A model generated the notes under the pieces. The model did no database searches and was not told where the DNA came from. It saw only the letters and a program-made list of their open reading frames with translations. Position numbers and translations under genes: made by a program. Shown piece after piece: positions 55,965 to 64,000 of a stretch of 64,000 nt of DNA (position 1 is the stretch's first letter; the number at the start of each line of letters is the position of its first letter). The stretch is from Methylobacterium sp. J-088 (GTDB lineage: Bacteria; Pseudomonadota; Alphaproteobacteria; Rhizobiales; Beijerinckiaceae). The stretch spans positions 124,001-188,000 of the forward strand of contig NZ_JAKSYH010000057.1 in the NCBI RefSeq assembly GCF_022829295.1, read 5' to 3'.

Positions 55965-56849
55965 TCAGCCGACGCCATGCGCCTTCAAGAAAGCCAGCGC
56001 CCGCGCCCATCCATCCTCTGCGGCCTCCCGGCGGTAGCTCGGACGGTAATCCGCGTGGAAGCCGTGCGGCGCGTCGGGATAAACGACCAGCTCGACGGTC
56101 TTTCCGGCAGCTTTTGCCCGATCGCGCGCCTCCTCGATCAAGGCGACGGGGATGCCCGTGTCGGCGCCACCATAGAGCCCGAGCAATGGCGCGTGGAGCT
56201 CCGCGGCGACATCGCCGGCCGTGCGCGGCTGGATATCCGTCCGCTCACCGCCGACGGGGCCGTACCAGGCCACGGCAGCCTTCAGGTCGCGCCGGTGCGC
56301 CGCGTAGAGCCATACGTCCCGTCCGCCCCGGCACCATCCCATGACCCCGAGACGCTGCGGATCGCCCTTGGCAGCCGAAGCGGCCCAGGCCGCCGCGGCG
56401 TCGAGATCGCCGATCCACTGCGCATCCGGCGTCTTGGAGATGACGTCACGGATAATGATCTTGGGATCCGTCATCGTCGAAAGGTCGCCCTGCCGGGCAT
56501 ACAGCTCGGGCGCGACCGCACAGTAACCGGCCTTGGCCAAGCGGCGGCAGATATCCTTGATGTAGTCGTGAACGCCGAAAATCTCTTCGATCACCAGCAC
56601 GATCGGGAACGGGCCGGGCCCGTCCGGAACTGCGCGATAGGCCGGCATGGGCCCGTCGGCAGCCGGAATCTTCACCTCGCCCGCCTCGATGCCGGCCGCG
56701 TCGGTGTGAATGACCTGTGCCTCGACCCGGGTGGTTGCGAGCGTCAGACCGCTCATCAGGCTGGTCATGACGAAGCCGCGCCGAGACAGAGGCGACGTGA
56801 TCAGCCCCTCAAGCCCTTCGATGCTGCCGGCCGTGTCCTGCTCCGCCAT
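55965..56849 (-). CDS. dienelactone hydrolase family protein with Tat signal
   Basis: A 294-residue alpha/beta hydrolase. SRRGFVMTSLMSGLTLA near residue 23 is a twin-arginine signal, so the folded enzyme is probably exported. Core motifs of the dienelactone hydrolase family are complete: IVLVIEEIFGVHDYIKD with Glu, LGVMGWCRGGRDVWLYA with the nucleophile Cys, LGLYGGADTGIPVAL with the Asp, and PDAPHGFHADYRPSYRREAA with the His. Substrate unknown: a lactone or ester. Single gene. Confidence 0.85.
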   Translation of the reverse strand: MAEQDTAGSIEGLEGLITSPLSRRGFVMTSLMSGLTLATTRVEAQVIHTDAAGIEAGEVKIPAADGPMPAYRAVPDGPGPFPIVLVIEEIFGVHDYIKDICRRLAKAGYCAVAPELYARQGDLSTMTDPKIIIRDVISKTPDAQWIGDLDAAAAWAASAAKGDPQRLGVMGWCRGGRDVWLYAAHRRDLKAAVAWYGPVGGERTDIQPRTAGDVAAELHAPLLGLYGGADTGIPVALIEEARDRAKAAGKTVELVVYPDAPHGFHADYRPSYRREAAEDGWARALAFLKAHGVG

Positions 56850-56977
56850 GCTGGTCTCTCCCTGATCGCTCCGGGAAGAGGTAACGCGTTTGGCAGCGAT
56901 CGTCTCGTCGATGGAGGCTTACGCGTCCTCTTGTCCGAGGAGTGCGTCAATCGTCCGGATTGAGGCTGCCCGGAGCA

Positions 56978-57382
56978 TCACGCGCTCGCGGCACTGAGCG
57001 CGCGGATCGTAGGCCTGGACGCGACCCGGCGCGTTGCCGGTGCTTCGCGCGGCTGCAGCATGTCGGCCAGGGTCACGAAGGTCTCCGCGGCCGGCGAGAC
57101 GACCGCACGGATCCCATAGCCAAGGGCAAAGGAGAGGATCAGCTCAGCGTCGCGGGCGATACCGAAGCGGTCGAGGGCAGCGAGAAATGCCTCGCGGAAC
57201 AAGCTGGGTCGGCACCAGCGCTTCTCGGCCATCTGGAGCGGCCAGTCCCAGAGTCCCTCGGCGCGCCGGGTCGCGAGCGCGTCGCGCGCGATGAAGTATC
57301 CGGTGTCCCGGTGCTCGATCCCGTCCGCCTGTACGGACCAATCATCGTTGCCGAACAGCTCGGCCTCGGCCACGTCGCTCAT
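56978..57382 (-). CDS. hypothetical protein
   Basis: A 134-residue protein starting MSDVAEAELFGNDDWSVQADG, then IEHRDTGYFIARDALATRRAEGLWDWPLQMAEKRW and REAFLAALDRFGIARDAELILSFALGYGI. No membrane segment. The GLWDWPLQMAEKRW element is the most distinctive. GGAGAACCCG lies before ATG 57382. No family recognised; probably cytosolic. Confidence 0.65.
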   Translation of the reverse strand: MSDVAEAELFGNDDWSVQADGIEHRDTGYFIARDALATRRAEGLWDWPLQMAEKRWCRPSLFREAFLAALDRFGIARDAELILSFALGYGIRAVVSPAAETFVTLADMLQPREAPATRRVASRPTIRALSAASA

Positions 57383-57500
57383 CGGGTTCTCCGCGCCGTC
57401 CCGGCGTTCCGAAGCATCGGAACAATGCTGGAACATTGACGCGGATCCCCGCGTTGGTCAAGACGTTTGTTCCCGGTGCGTTCGCGCTGCGCCCGGACTC

Positions 57501-57995
57501 TCAGCGTGTTCGGAACAGGGCGTGCTCGACGCGGTCTCCGGGCCGAATTCCGAGCTTGGCCGCCGCACCAGCGTTGAGTTCCAGCACGGCGACCACCGGG
57601 CCGCCAGAAGGGATGATGGCGGTGGACAGCGGCTCCGTGTCGGCCGCGATGTGGCTGATCGTGCCGTCCGGCCGGATGAAGACCATATCGAGCGGAAGAT
57701 AGGTGTTCTTCATCCACATCGTGACCGGCTCGTCCCGCTCGAAGTCGAACAGCATTCCATGATCGGCCGCCATGTGCCGACGGAACATCAGGCCGCGCGA
57801 CCGCCCGGCATCGTCGCGCATCACCTCGACGGCGAACCGCTTCGGCCCCGCCTTCGTGGTAATCGTGAGCGGCTCCGTCTTCGCCGTCGCAGCCTGGGCC
57901 GGCGCCTGCGCGCGGACCACCGGGACCGGCATGACGGCGATCAGACCGAGGCCGATTATGGCTGCGGCCGCCGCGAGGTGGGACGGGATTCTCAC
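57501..57995 (-). CDS. DUF192 exported protein
   Basis: About 164 residues. Signal LAAAAAIIGLGLIAVMPVPVVRAQ is followed by the DUF192 fold: KRFAVEVMRDDAGRSRGLMFRRHMAADHGMLFDFER, VTMWMKNTYLPLDMVFI, AADTEPLSTAIIPSGGPVVAVLELNAGAAAKLGIRPGDRV. All conserved features (RGLMFR, MWMKNT, VLELNAG) are present. The family is exported and of unknown function. GTG 57995 starts at the signal peptide; GTG 58049 adds 18 residues and is also possible. Confidence 0.85.
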   Translation of the reverse strand: MRIPSHLAAAAAIIGLGLIAVMPVPVVRAQAPAQAATAKTEPLTITTKAGPKRFAVEVMRDDAGRSRGLMFRRHMAADHGMLFDFERDEPVTMWMKNTYLPLDMVFIRPDGTISHIAADTEPLSTAIIPSGGPVVAVLELNAGAAAKLGIRPGDRVEHALFRTR

Positions 57996-58191
57996 AGGCT
58001 GAAGCCTCTCGTGGAGCGATGCGTGGGGGATCTGCGGCTCGGCGCTCACATAGGCCAGGAATGCAGCCGAGGGAATCCGCGCTCGCGCAACGGGTGAAGG
58101 CGGAGTCTCGCGCGAGCGTTCTTCGCCGCATCGGACACCGGTTCAGCGTAGGAGCGCGCGTCAGAACAGAGACTGCGAGCCGGTCACCGCG

Positions 58192-58797
58192 CTAGTGCGA
58201 CGCCGGAAGGGTCCCGTCGACCAGCCGGACCTCCGCAGCCATGACGCCCTTCGAGCCGTCTCCGTATCGGACCAGCACGGCCTCGCCCGGCTTCAGTTCG
58301 GCGATCCCGTACCGGCGCAATGTCTCCATGTGGACGAAGATGTCGGGCGTGCCGTCGCCCCGGGTCAGAAAGCCGAAGCCCCGAAGGCGGTTGAACCACT
58401 TCACCACGGCGGTCTCCAGCCCGCTGGTCGGCGTTACGGTCACGTGCGTCCGCGGCAGCGGCATCTCCGAGGGATGGACCGCCGTCGCCTGATCGAGGGA
58501 AATCACCCGAAAGGCCTGCCAGCCCCGGGGCCGCTCCACCGCCTCCACGACGATGCGCGCGCCCTCGCTCGCCGCCTGAAAACCGTCCCGCCGCAGGCAA
58601 GTGACGTGAAGCAGGATATCCGGGGTGCTGTCATCCGGCACGATGAATCCGAATCCTTTCGCGACGTCGAACCACTTGATGTGTCCGGCGACCTCGATGA
58701 GCTCCAGAGCCTCGTCCTCACGCAGGCCCATTTCGGCGCTGCGAGCACTCGTTCCATGATCAGGGGTTTCCGGCCCGGATCCGCGTTCGTCAGACAT
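58192..58797 (-). CDS. dual cold-shock-domain protein
   Basis: A 201-residue protein with two cold-shock domains. The first has [31 protein letters not shown] and the second [30 protein letters not shown]; each carries RNP1 (KGFGFI, RGFGFL) and RNP2 (DILLHV, DIFVHM). Two-domain CspA-like proteins of this kind are typical of alphaproteobacteria and bind single-stranded nucleic acid as RNA chaperones. The N-terminus is acidic. Stop TAG. Confidence 0.92.
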   Translation of the reverse strand: MSDERGSGPETPDHGTSARSAEMGLREDEALELIEVAGHIKWFDVAKGFGFIVPDDSTPDILLHVTCLRRDGFQAASEGARIVVEAVERPRGWQAFRVISLDQATAVHPSEMPLPRTHVTVTPTSGLETAVVKWFNRLRGFGFLTRGDGTPDIFVHMETLRRYGIAELKPGEAVLVRYGDGSKGVMAAEVRLVDGTLPASH

Positions 58798-59137
58798 GGC
58801 CGAAAAACCTACCCTGAATCACGCCGCGCCGGTTCCCGGCAAGATTAACGAAGTCCTGACACGCGGGAAGCCCGTTTCAACGGCAAGCGAGCTATGCCGA
58901 GTTGCAATCTCGGCAGGTGTATGCGCGGCGGCAACAGTCGATCTGTCGCAGACGGCGTACGCAAACGCACCTCAGCGCCCGCGGAACGCCCGATCGAGCG
59001 GCGCCACCCGACTGTCCATGAACCAGTCTCGGCTGGCATCACGTTTCCGAGAGGTCGGCTTTCTCCCCGACGCCATTCTTAAGCCGAGCAGTAAGCCCTT
59101 TGCAGGTGCCGGGCCGTCATGATTTGGGTTCCTTGCC
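58798..59137. other. intergenic, no supported gene
   Basis: 340 bases between divergent starts. A small inverted repeat GCCGAG-TTGCAAT-CTCGGC lies at 58896-58914. Short frames show no motif. Promoters for the cold-shock protein and DUF1624 gene must lie here. Confidence 0.45.
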
Positions 59138-60151
59138 ATGTCCGCCGACCCAACCCTCGCCGTTCGCCCGCCCGCCCCTCCGATCGAAGGCCGGGGGAAT
59201 CGTCTGCCGGTCATCGATGGGGCGCGGGCTGCTGCGCTCGTCGCCATGGCGAGCTATCACACCCTGTGGGACCTCGGGTATCTGCGGCTGACCGCCGAGA
59301 ATTACGCCGTCACGCCGGGCGGACATCTGGCCGCCGCGATGATCGCCGGCAGCTTCCTCGTGCTGGTCGGCGTCGGGCTCGTACTGATGAACGGTCGGGG
59401 TATCCGGCCCCGGCCCACGCTGCTGCGGCTCGCCCGCGTCGGGGGCGCCGCCCTCCTGGTGACCCTGGGGACGTGGATCACGTTTCCGGACGCCTATGTG
59501 TTCTTCGGCATCCTGCACTGCATCGCCGTGTCGAGCGTGCTGGGGCTCGCCTTCTTGTTCTTACCGGTCCCGATCACCGCGCTCGCGGCGGCGCTGGTGT
59601 TCGCGACACCGCATGTCGTGCATGCCGCGTTCCTCGATGCGCCCGTCTTGTTCTTCCTGGGGCTCGGCTCCGTGATGCCGCGGACCAACGATTACGTGCC
59701 GCTGTTTCCGTGGTTCGGGGTGGTGCTCGGCGGGATCGTGCTCGGCCGCATCGGGCTGCCGAGGCTCGCGCGGTCGCGCCTGGGTGCCTGGAGCCCACGC
59801 TCATCCCTCGCGCGGGCCGCGACCTTCGCAGGGCGCCACAGCCTCGTCGTCTACATGATCCACCAGCCGCTGTTGCTCGCAGCGCTCACCGGCTTGGTGA
59901 CGGTCACCGGCGCCAATCCGCGCGCGGGCCTGCGGGCGTTCCGAGCCGATTACGCCACGATCTGCACCCGCACCGGCGGCGAGCCGCCGCTCTGCCGGAT
60001 CGCCGCGCGCTGCACGTCGGACGCTTTGCTGCGCGAGGATCTGTTCCGCGAGGACGGACGGCCGTTCAGCCCACCGGAGCGGTTACGGGCCCAGGCGCTC
60101 TCGCAGGGCTGCTACGCAACCCTCGAGAATGCGGCGCACGCACCACGCTGA
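59138..60151 (+). CDS. DUF1624 (heparan-alpha-glucosaminide N-acetyltransferase-like) membrane protein
   Basis: A 337-residue membrane protein with about eight segments. RLPVIDGARAAALVAMASYHTLWDLGYL carries the conserved D-x-x-R and His near the start, then AGSFLVLVGVGLVLMNGRG, ITFPDAYVFFGILHCIAVSSVLG and FPWFGVVLGGIVLGR, ending with FAGRHSLVVYMIHQPLL. The order fits DUF1624, related to lysosomal HGSNAT, which moves acetyl groups across membranes onto sugars. A role in acetylating surface glycans is inference. Single gene, before efp. Confidence 0.8.
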   Translation: MSADPTLAVRPPAPPIEGRGNRLPVIDGARAAALVAMASYHTLWDLGYLRLTAENYAVTPGGHLAAAMIAGSFLVLVGVGLVLMNGRGIRPRPTLLRLARVGGAALLVTLGTWITFPDAYVFFGILHCIAVSSVLGLAFLFLPVPITALAAALVFATPHVVHAAFLDAPVLFFLGLGSVMPRTNDYVPLFPWFGVVLGGIVLGRIGLPRLARSRLGAWSPRSSLARAATFAGRHSLVVYMIHQPLLLAALTGLVTVTGANPRAGLRAFRADYATICTRTGGEPPLCRIAARCTSDALLREDLFREDGRPFSPPERLRAQALSQGCYATLENAAHAPR

Positions 60152-60187
60152 CATCGGCCGCGGCGCTGCGCGACCGGCTAGGCTATC

Positions 60188-60754
60188 TCAGTCCTTCGCA
60201 CGCTCGACGTAGGCCCCGTCGGCGGTCATGACGACGACGCGCGTTCCGGCCGCGATGTGCGGCGGCACGGTCGTGCGGACGCCGTTCGACAGCGTCGCCG
60301 GCTTGTAGGACGACGATGCGGTCTGTCCCTTCATGGCCGGCTCGGTCTCGGTGACCTCCAGGGTCACGCGCTGCGGCAGTTCGATCGTCAGCGGCACGTC
60401 GTTGTGGACCGAGAGCATGACGGCCATGCCCTCCTGCAGATAGGGGGCGGCGTCGCCGACCACGTCCGCCGGCACGGCGATCTGCTCGTAACTCTCAGGA
60501 TTCATGAAATGGAACCCCTCGCCGTCGCTGTACAGGAAGGTGTGCTCGCGATCTTCCACGAAGGCGCGCTCGACCTGCTCGGTGGTCCGGTAACGCTCGG
60601 AGACCTTCACGCCGTCGGTGATCCGGCGCATGTCGAGCTGGGTCACCGGCGTGCCCTTGCCGGGATGGATGTTCTCGGCGAACAGGATCACGTAGAGCTT
60701 GCCGTCCTTGTCGACGACGTTGCCCTTGCGGAGCGTTGAGGCGATCACCTTCAC
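60188..60754 (-). CDS. efp: elongation factor P
   Basis: A 188-residue translation factor relieving ribosome stalling at polyproline. [17 protein letters not shown] starts the KOW-like domain [22 protein letters not shown] carries the modifiable Lys33 (PGKG), and [25 protein letters not shown] plus [24 protein letters not shown] are the OB domains. GTG 60754 gives the standard EF-P N-terminus; upstream residues to 60796 are not conserved. The divergent neighbours epmA and epmB encode its lysylation pathway. Confidence 0.96.
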   Translation of the reverse strand: MKVIASTLRKGNVVDKDGKLYVILFAENIHPGKGTPVTQLDMRRITDGVKVSERYRTTEQVERAFVEDREHTFLYSDGEGFHFMNPESYEQIAVPADVVGDAAPYLQEGMAVMLSVHNDVPLTIELPQRVTLEVTETEPAMKGQTASSSYKPATLSNGVRTTVPPHIAAGTRVVVMTADGAYVERAKD

Positions 60755-60985
60755 GGAATTGCGTCCTGCATTGACATGGGGGGCGGCACGCGCCAAGCGC
60801 GGGCGCTGTATTGTCGGACCCCGCCACTATCGCATCTGCGTCCCGGTTGCCAGCGGGCGGCCGAATCGTCGTTGTGAGCCGCCGACAGGCCATGTCGTGT
60901 CCGCGCCGGGACCGGAAATGAGAATGGGCCGGATCGACCCGATCATGACAGGCGCCCCGTCTTCGCCCGCCCTCGAGAGTTCGTC

Positions 60986-62044
60986 GTGGTGACGGAACCC
61001 CCCTCCCCCTGGTGGGCCACCGATCGCCATGCCGATCGCCGGCCGGCGCTGATCCAGCGCAACCGCCTCACAGCGGCCTTCCGGTCTTGGTTCGCGGAGC
61101 GGGATTTCGTCGAGGTTGAGGCGGCCTGCCTGCAGGTCTCACCAGGCAACGAGGCGCATCTCTCGGCCTTCGCCACGGAAGCTGTCGGCATCAGCGGCGC
61201 GCGCACGCCCCTCTATCTGCATACCTCACCCGAATTTGCCTGCAAGAAGCTGCTGGCGGCCGGGGAGTCGCGGCTCTTCAGCCTCGCGCGGGTCTTCCGC
61301 AATCGCGAGCGGGGACCGCTGCACCACCCCGAATTCACGATGCTCGAATGGTACCGGGCCGGAGCGCCCTATACGGACCTGATGGCGGACTGCGCCGATC
61401 TGCTGAGGCTGGCCGCCGTGACGACGGGTTTGCGCCGCTTCGCGTATCGCGGCCGGGACGCGGATCCCTTCGCGGAGCCGGAGCGGCTGACCCTCGCCGA
61501 GGCCTTCGACCGCTTCGCCGGGATCGATCTGTTCGCCACGCTGTCGCGGACCGGCGAAACCGACCGGGAGGCCCTCGCCCGCGCCACCGCCGCCGCGGAT
61601 CTGCGGGTCGCGCCGGACGACACCTGGGTCGATCTGTTCTCGCGGGTCCTGGTGGCCCGGATCGAGCCGCATCTCGGCATCGGCCGACCGACGATTCTGT
61701 GCGAGTATCCAGTGAGCGAGGCGGCGCTGGCCCGGCCGGCACCCCATGACGGCCGCGTCGCGGAGCGCTTCGAACTCTACGTCTGTGGCGTCGAGCTCGC
61801 CAACGCGTTCGGCGAGCTGACCGATCCGGCCGAGCAGCGCCGCCGCTTCGAGGACGAGATGGCAGAAAAGCTGCGCGTCTACGGCGAATGTTACCCGATC
61901 GACGCAGATTTCCTCGCGGCCCTCGCCATCATGCCGGACGCCTCCGGGATCGCCCTCGGCTTCGACCGCCTCGCGATGCTGGCCTGCGGCGCCGGCCGCA
62001 TCGACGATGTCATCTGGACCCCCGTCGCGGAGACCCAGGCGTGA
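60986..62044 (+). CDS. epmA: EF-P lysine ligase (EpmA/PoxA/GenX)
   Basis: A 352-residue class II lysyl-tRNA-synthetase-like catalytic domain without the anticodon-binding domain. It attaches beta-lysine to the EF-P lysine. LIQRNRLTAAFRSWFAERDFVEVEAACLQ, YLHTSPEFACKKLLAAG, RLFSLARVFRNRERGPLHHPEFTMLEWYRA (motif 2) and GIALGFDRLAMLA (motif 3) are intact. Starts at one of tandem GTGs (60986 or 60989). Its stop overlaps the epmB GTG (GTGA). epmC was not seen. Confidence 0.93.
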   Translation: MVTEPPSPWWATDRHADRRPALIQRNRLTAAFRSWFAERDFVEVEAACLQVSPGNEAHLSAFATEAVGISGARTPLYLHTSPEFACKKLLAAGESRLFSLARVFRNRERGPLHHPEFTMLEWYRAGAPYTDLMADCADLLRLAAVTTGLRRFAYRGRDADPFAEPERLTLAEAFDRFAGIDLFATLSRTGETDREALARATAAADLRVAPDDTWVDLFSRVLVARIEPHLGIGRPTILCEYPVSEAALARPAPHDGRVAERFELYVCGVELANAFGELTDPAEQRRRFEDEMAEKLRVYGECYPIDADFLAALAIMPDASGIALGFDRLAMLACGAGRIDDVIWTPVAETQA

Positions 62045-63090
62045 CCCAGGCCCTGCGCAACACCGACGATCTCGCCGCTGCTGGCCTGATCTCCGGCGCG
62101 GAGGCCGACCTGCTGCGCGTCGTTCTCGCCCGCTACGCGGTCTCGGTGACGCCCGACATGGCCGAACTGATCGATCCGAGCGACCCGGACGATCCGATCG
62201 CCCGGCAGTTCGTGCCGTCCGTGGAGGAGTGCCGGGTCGAACCCGAGGAGCGGGCGGACCCGATCGGCGATGCCGCCCATGCGCCGATCACCGGCATCGT
62301 ACACCGCTACCCCGACCGGGTGTTGCTCAAGCCGCTGCACATCTGCCCGGTTTATTGTCGCTTCTGCTTCCGCCGCGAGATGGTCGGGCCGAACGGGCTC
62401 GGAACGTTGAGCGAGACCGAACTGGAGGCCGCGTTCGCCTATATCGCGCAGGATCCTCGGATCTGGGAAGTCGTGCTCACCGGCGGCGATCCGTTCGCGC
62501 TCTCGGCCAGACGTCTTGGCGATATCGCGGAGCGGCTCGCGTCCATGGAGCATGTCCGCGTTCTGCGGATCCATACCCGCGTGCCGGTCGTCAAACCCGA
62601 CAGCGTGTCGGACGATCTCGTGCAGGCGCTGCGCCGTTTCGGGCGCGCCGTCTTCGTCGCCCTGCACGCGAACCACCCGCGCGAATTCACGCCGAGCGCC
62701 CGCGCCGCCTGCGCTCGGCTGATCGATGCCGGGATCCCCATGGTCAGCCAGACCGTGCTGTTGCGCGGCGTGAACGACGATCCCGCGACGCTGGAAGCCC
62801 TGATGCGGAGCTTTGTCGAGAACCGAATCAAGCCCTATTACCTGCACCACGGCGATCTCGCTCCGGGGACGAGCCACCTGCGCACGGGCCTCGCCGAAGG
62901 GCAGGCCCTGATGCGGGCGCTCCGCGGGCGTCTCTCCGGCCTCGCACAGCCGACGTACGTGCTCGACATTCCCGGCGGCCACGGCAAGGTGCCGGTTGGA
63001 CCGAACTACCTGACCGACACCATCGACGGGCAGCGGGTGACCGATCCGGACGGATGCGATCACGCTTATCCACCGAAGGCGGGAGACTGA
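62041..63090 (+). CDS. epmB: EF-P beta-lysylation protein (EpmB, lysine 2,3-aminomutase)
   Basis: A 349-residue radical SAM, PLP-dependent enzyme converting (S)-alpha-lysine to (R)-beta-lysine for EF-P modification. HICPVYCRFCFRREMVG holds the CX3CX2C iron-sulfur motif, VVLTGGDPFALS the Gly loop, VRVLRIHTRVPVVKP and FVALHANHPREFTP follow, then IPMVSQTVLLRGVNDD, KPYYLHHGDLAPGTSHLRT with PLP-binding region and YVLDIPGGHGKVPV. GTG 62041 overlaps the epmA stop, so the two are translationally coupled. Confidence 0.93.
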   Translation: MTQALRNTDDLAAAGLISGAEADLLRVVLARYAVSVTPDMAELIDPSDPDDPIARQFVPSVEECRVEPEERADPIGDAAHAPITGIVHRYPDRVLLKPLHICPVYCRFCFRREMVGPNGLGTLSETELEAAFAYIAQDPRIWEVVLTGGDPFALSARRLGDIAERLASMEHVRVLRIHTRVPVVKPDSVSDDLVQALRRFGRAVFVALHANHPREFTPSARAACARLIDAGIPMVSQTVLLRGVNDDPATLEALMRSFVENRIKPYYLHHGDLAPGTSHLRTGLAEGQALMRALRGRLSGLAQPTYVLDIPGGHGKVPVGPNYLTDTIDGQRVTDPDGCDHAYPPKAGD

Positions 63091-63094
63091 AGGC

Positions 63095-63712
63095 GTGACG
63101 ATGCGCAGGCTCTGGGGGCGGCTCACTTCGGTGAACGTGCAGAAGGCGATCTGGGGGCTCGACGAAGCCGGGCTCGCCTACGAGCGGATCGACGCGGGCG
63201 GTGCTTTCGGCGTCGTCTCCGATCCCGCCTACCGCGCCCTGAACCCGAACGGCCTCGTGCCAACCCTGGAGGAGGACGGCTTCGTCCTCTGGGAGTCGAA
63301 CGCGATCCTCCGCTATGTGGCGATGAACGATCGGGCCCTGGCGCTGCCCGAGGATCCCCGGGCGCGTGCGCAGACCGATCAATGGCTCGACTGGCAGTCG
63401 ACGAGCTTCACGCCGGCCATGCGCGACGCCTTCTGGCAGCTCTACCGTTCGCCGGAGCCCGACCGCGCCCTCATCGCCGCGTCGTTGAGGAAATCCGAGG
63501 CTCAGGCGGCGATTCTCGACGCCCATCTGGCGGATCGGGATTACGCGGTCGGCGACCGCTTCGGGATTGCCGACATCGCCCTCGGCTGCGCGGCCCATCG
63601 CTGGCTGAACCTTCCGGCCGAACGCATCGAGCGCCCGGCCCTGCGCCGGTGGTACGCGCGCATTGCCGCCCGGCCGGGGGCTGCGAACGCCCTGCGCGAG
63701 CCCATTGGCTGA
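63095..63712 (+). CDS. glutathione S-transferase family protein
   Basis: A 205-residue protein. Thioredoxin-like N-terminal domain: RRLWGRLTSVNVQKAIWGLDEAGLAYERIDAGGAFG with Ser as likely catalytic residue, NPNGLVPTLEEDGFVLWESNAILRYVA with the cis-Pro and ESN glutathione motif. C-terminal helical domain: QWLDWQSTSF and YAVGDRFGIADIALG, with the conserved Asp. Substrate unknown. It starts 4 bases after epmB (GTG 63095; ATG 63101 is also possible), so may share its transcript. Confidence 0.88.
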   Translation: MTMRRLWGRLTSVNVQKAIWGLDEAGLAYERIDAGGAFGVVSDPAYRALNPNGLVPTLEEDGFVLWESNAILRYVAMNDRALALPEDPRARAQTDQWLDWQSTSFTPAMRDAFWQLYRSPEPDRALIAASLRKSEAQAAILDAHLADRDYAVGDRFGIADIALGCAAHRWLNLPAERIERPALRRWYARIAARPGAANALREPIG

Positions 63713-63796
63713 GCGTTCCGACGGACTTGCCGTCGCGCGCGCCGGGTCCACCTTGGCAAGCGTGCGACGCGGATTGCACCCCTAAAGGAAGCCACG

Positions 63797-64000
63797 ATGG
63801 CGATCGACCCGACCCTGCGCGACGCGCTCTCCGCCGTGACATCCGCAAGTCTCGCCCGCGCCCTGACGCGGGCCGGCGTCAAAGCGTTCAGCCCGCGGGG
63901 TCTGTTGGCTGGCAGCGGAACCGCGATCGGGACCGCGTACACCCTGCGCATGATCCCGGCCCGCGACGATGCCGCGGGCGATCTCGCCGCCGCGATCGAG
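63797..64000 (+). CDS. RraA-like family protein, 5' portion
   Basis: Only the first 68 residues are visible; the frame runs off the window. MAIDPTLRDALSAVTSASLARALTRAG and GTAIGTAYTLRMIPARDD match the start of the RraA/aldolase-like family (PF03737), which includes regulators of RNase E and 4-hydroxy-4-methyl-2-oxoglutarate aldolases. AAAGGAAG lies before ATG 63797. The residues that separate aldolases from RNase regulators lie outside the window. Confidence 0.72.
   Translation, partial: MAIDPTLRDALSAVTSASLARALTRAGVKAFSPRGLLAGSGTAIGTAYTLRMIPARDDAAGDLAAAIE

Overview
The window is about 68% G+C with dense coding, GTG starts and short overlaps, typical of an alphaproteobacterial methylotroph. 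Its marker loci fit Methylobacterium/Methylorubrum: a lanthanide utilisation and transport (lut) type locus, a block for C1 carrier cofactors (methylofuran and tetrahydromethanopterin), a MxaD-like protein, phospholipid N-methyltransferase, dual cold-shock-domain protein, DUF2842 and DUF3750. The genus call is inference from gene content. No tRNA, rRNA, CRISPR array, prophage or complete insertion sequence was seen.

Layout. 1-2,130: end of a CoA-transferase-like gene, a CitG/MdcB-type synthase and a DUF3750 protein. 2,298-4,025: malate:quinone oxidoreductase broken by one in-frame TAG. 4,630-7,646: lipocalin-like, Tlde1-type and lytic transglycosylase envelope proteins. 8,341-12,369: lipid block (PmtA-like methyltransferase, a membrane protein, a membrane-anchored class III aminotransferase divergent from phosphatidylserine decarboxylase). 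12,386-14,053: chemoreceptor gene also broken by one in-frame TAG. 14,498-25,914: gyrB, aldo/keto reductase and MBL hydrolase, a large inverted repeat, trehalose-synthase-like GH13, class A PBP and small exported proteins.

27,205-38,543 holds scattered exopolysaccharide genes: Wza-like export lipoprotein, Wzz/GumC-like protein with a degenerate kinase domain, GNAT/FemAB-like protein, polysaccharide deacetylase, GT4 and a WcaJ-like priming transferase, with heme A synthase, DUF2842 and hemolysin III genes between them. 38,599-53,186 is the methylotrophy core. On the minus strand lie a periplasmic binding protein, beta-propeller, cupredoxin-like protein, small helical protein, ABC ATPase, ABC permease, exported protein and TonB receptor. 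Divergently, on the plus strand, lie DUF2380, MfnB, an amino-acid-kinase-fold protein, a dihydropteroate-synthase-related protein, DUF447, a MxaD-like protein and a second beta-propeller. Together they plausibly supply lanthanide uptake for PQQ dehydrogenases and the carriers that oxidise the resulting formaldehyde. 53,209-58,797 holds hydrolases, a response regulator, DUF192 and cold-shock proteins. 59,138-64,000 holds a DUF1624 protein, efp with its modification genes epmA-epmB, a GST-like gene and the start of an RraA-like gene.

The points most worth a second look are the two TAG-interrupted genes, the small Cys-helical proteins at the lut locus, the apparent absence of lanmodulin there, the pseudo-kinase chain-length protein and the lipid gene block.
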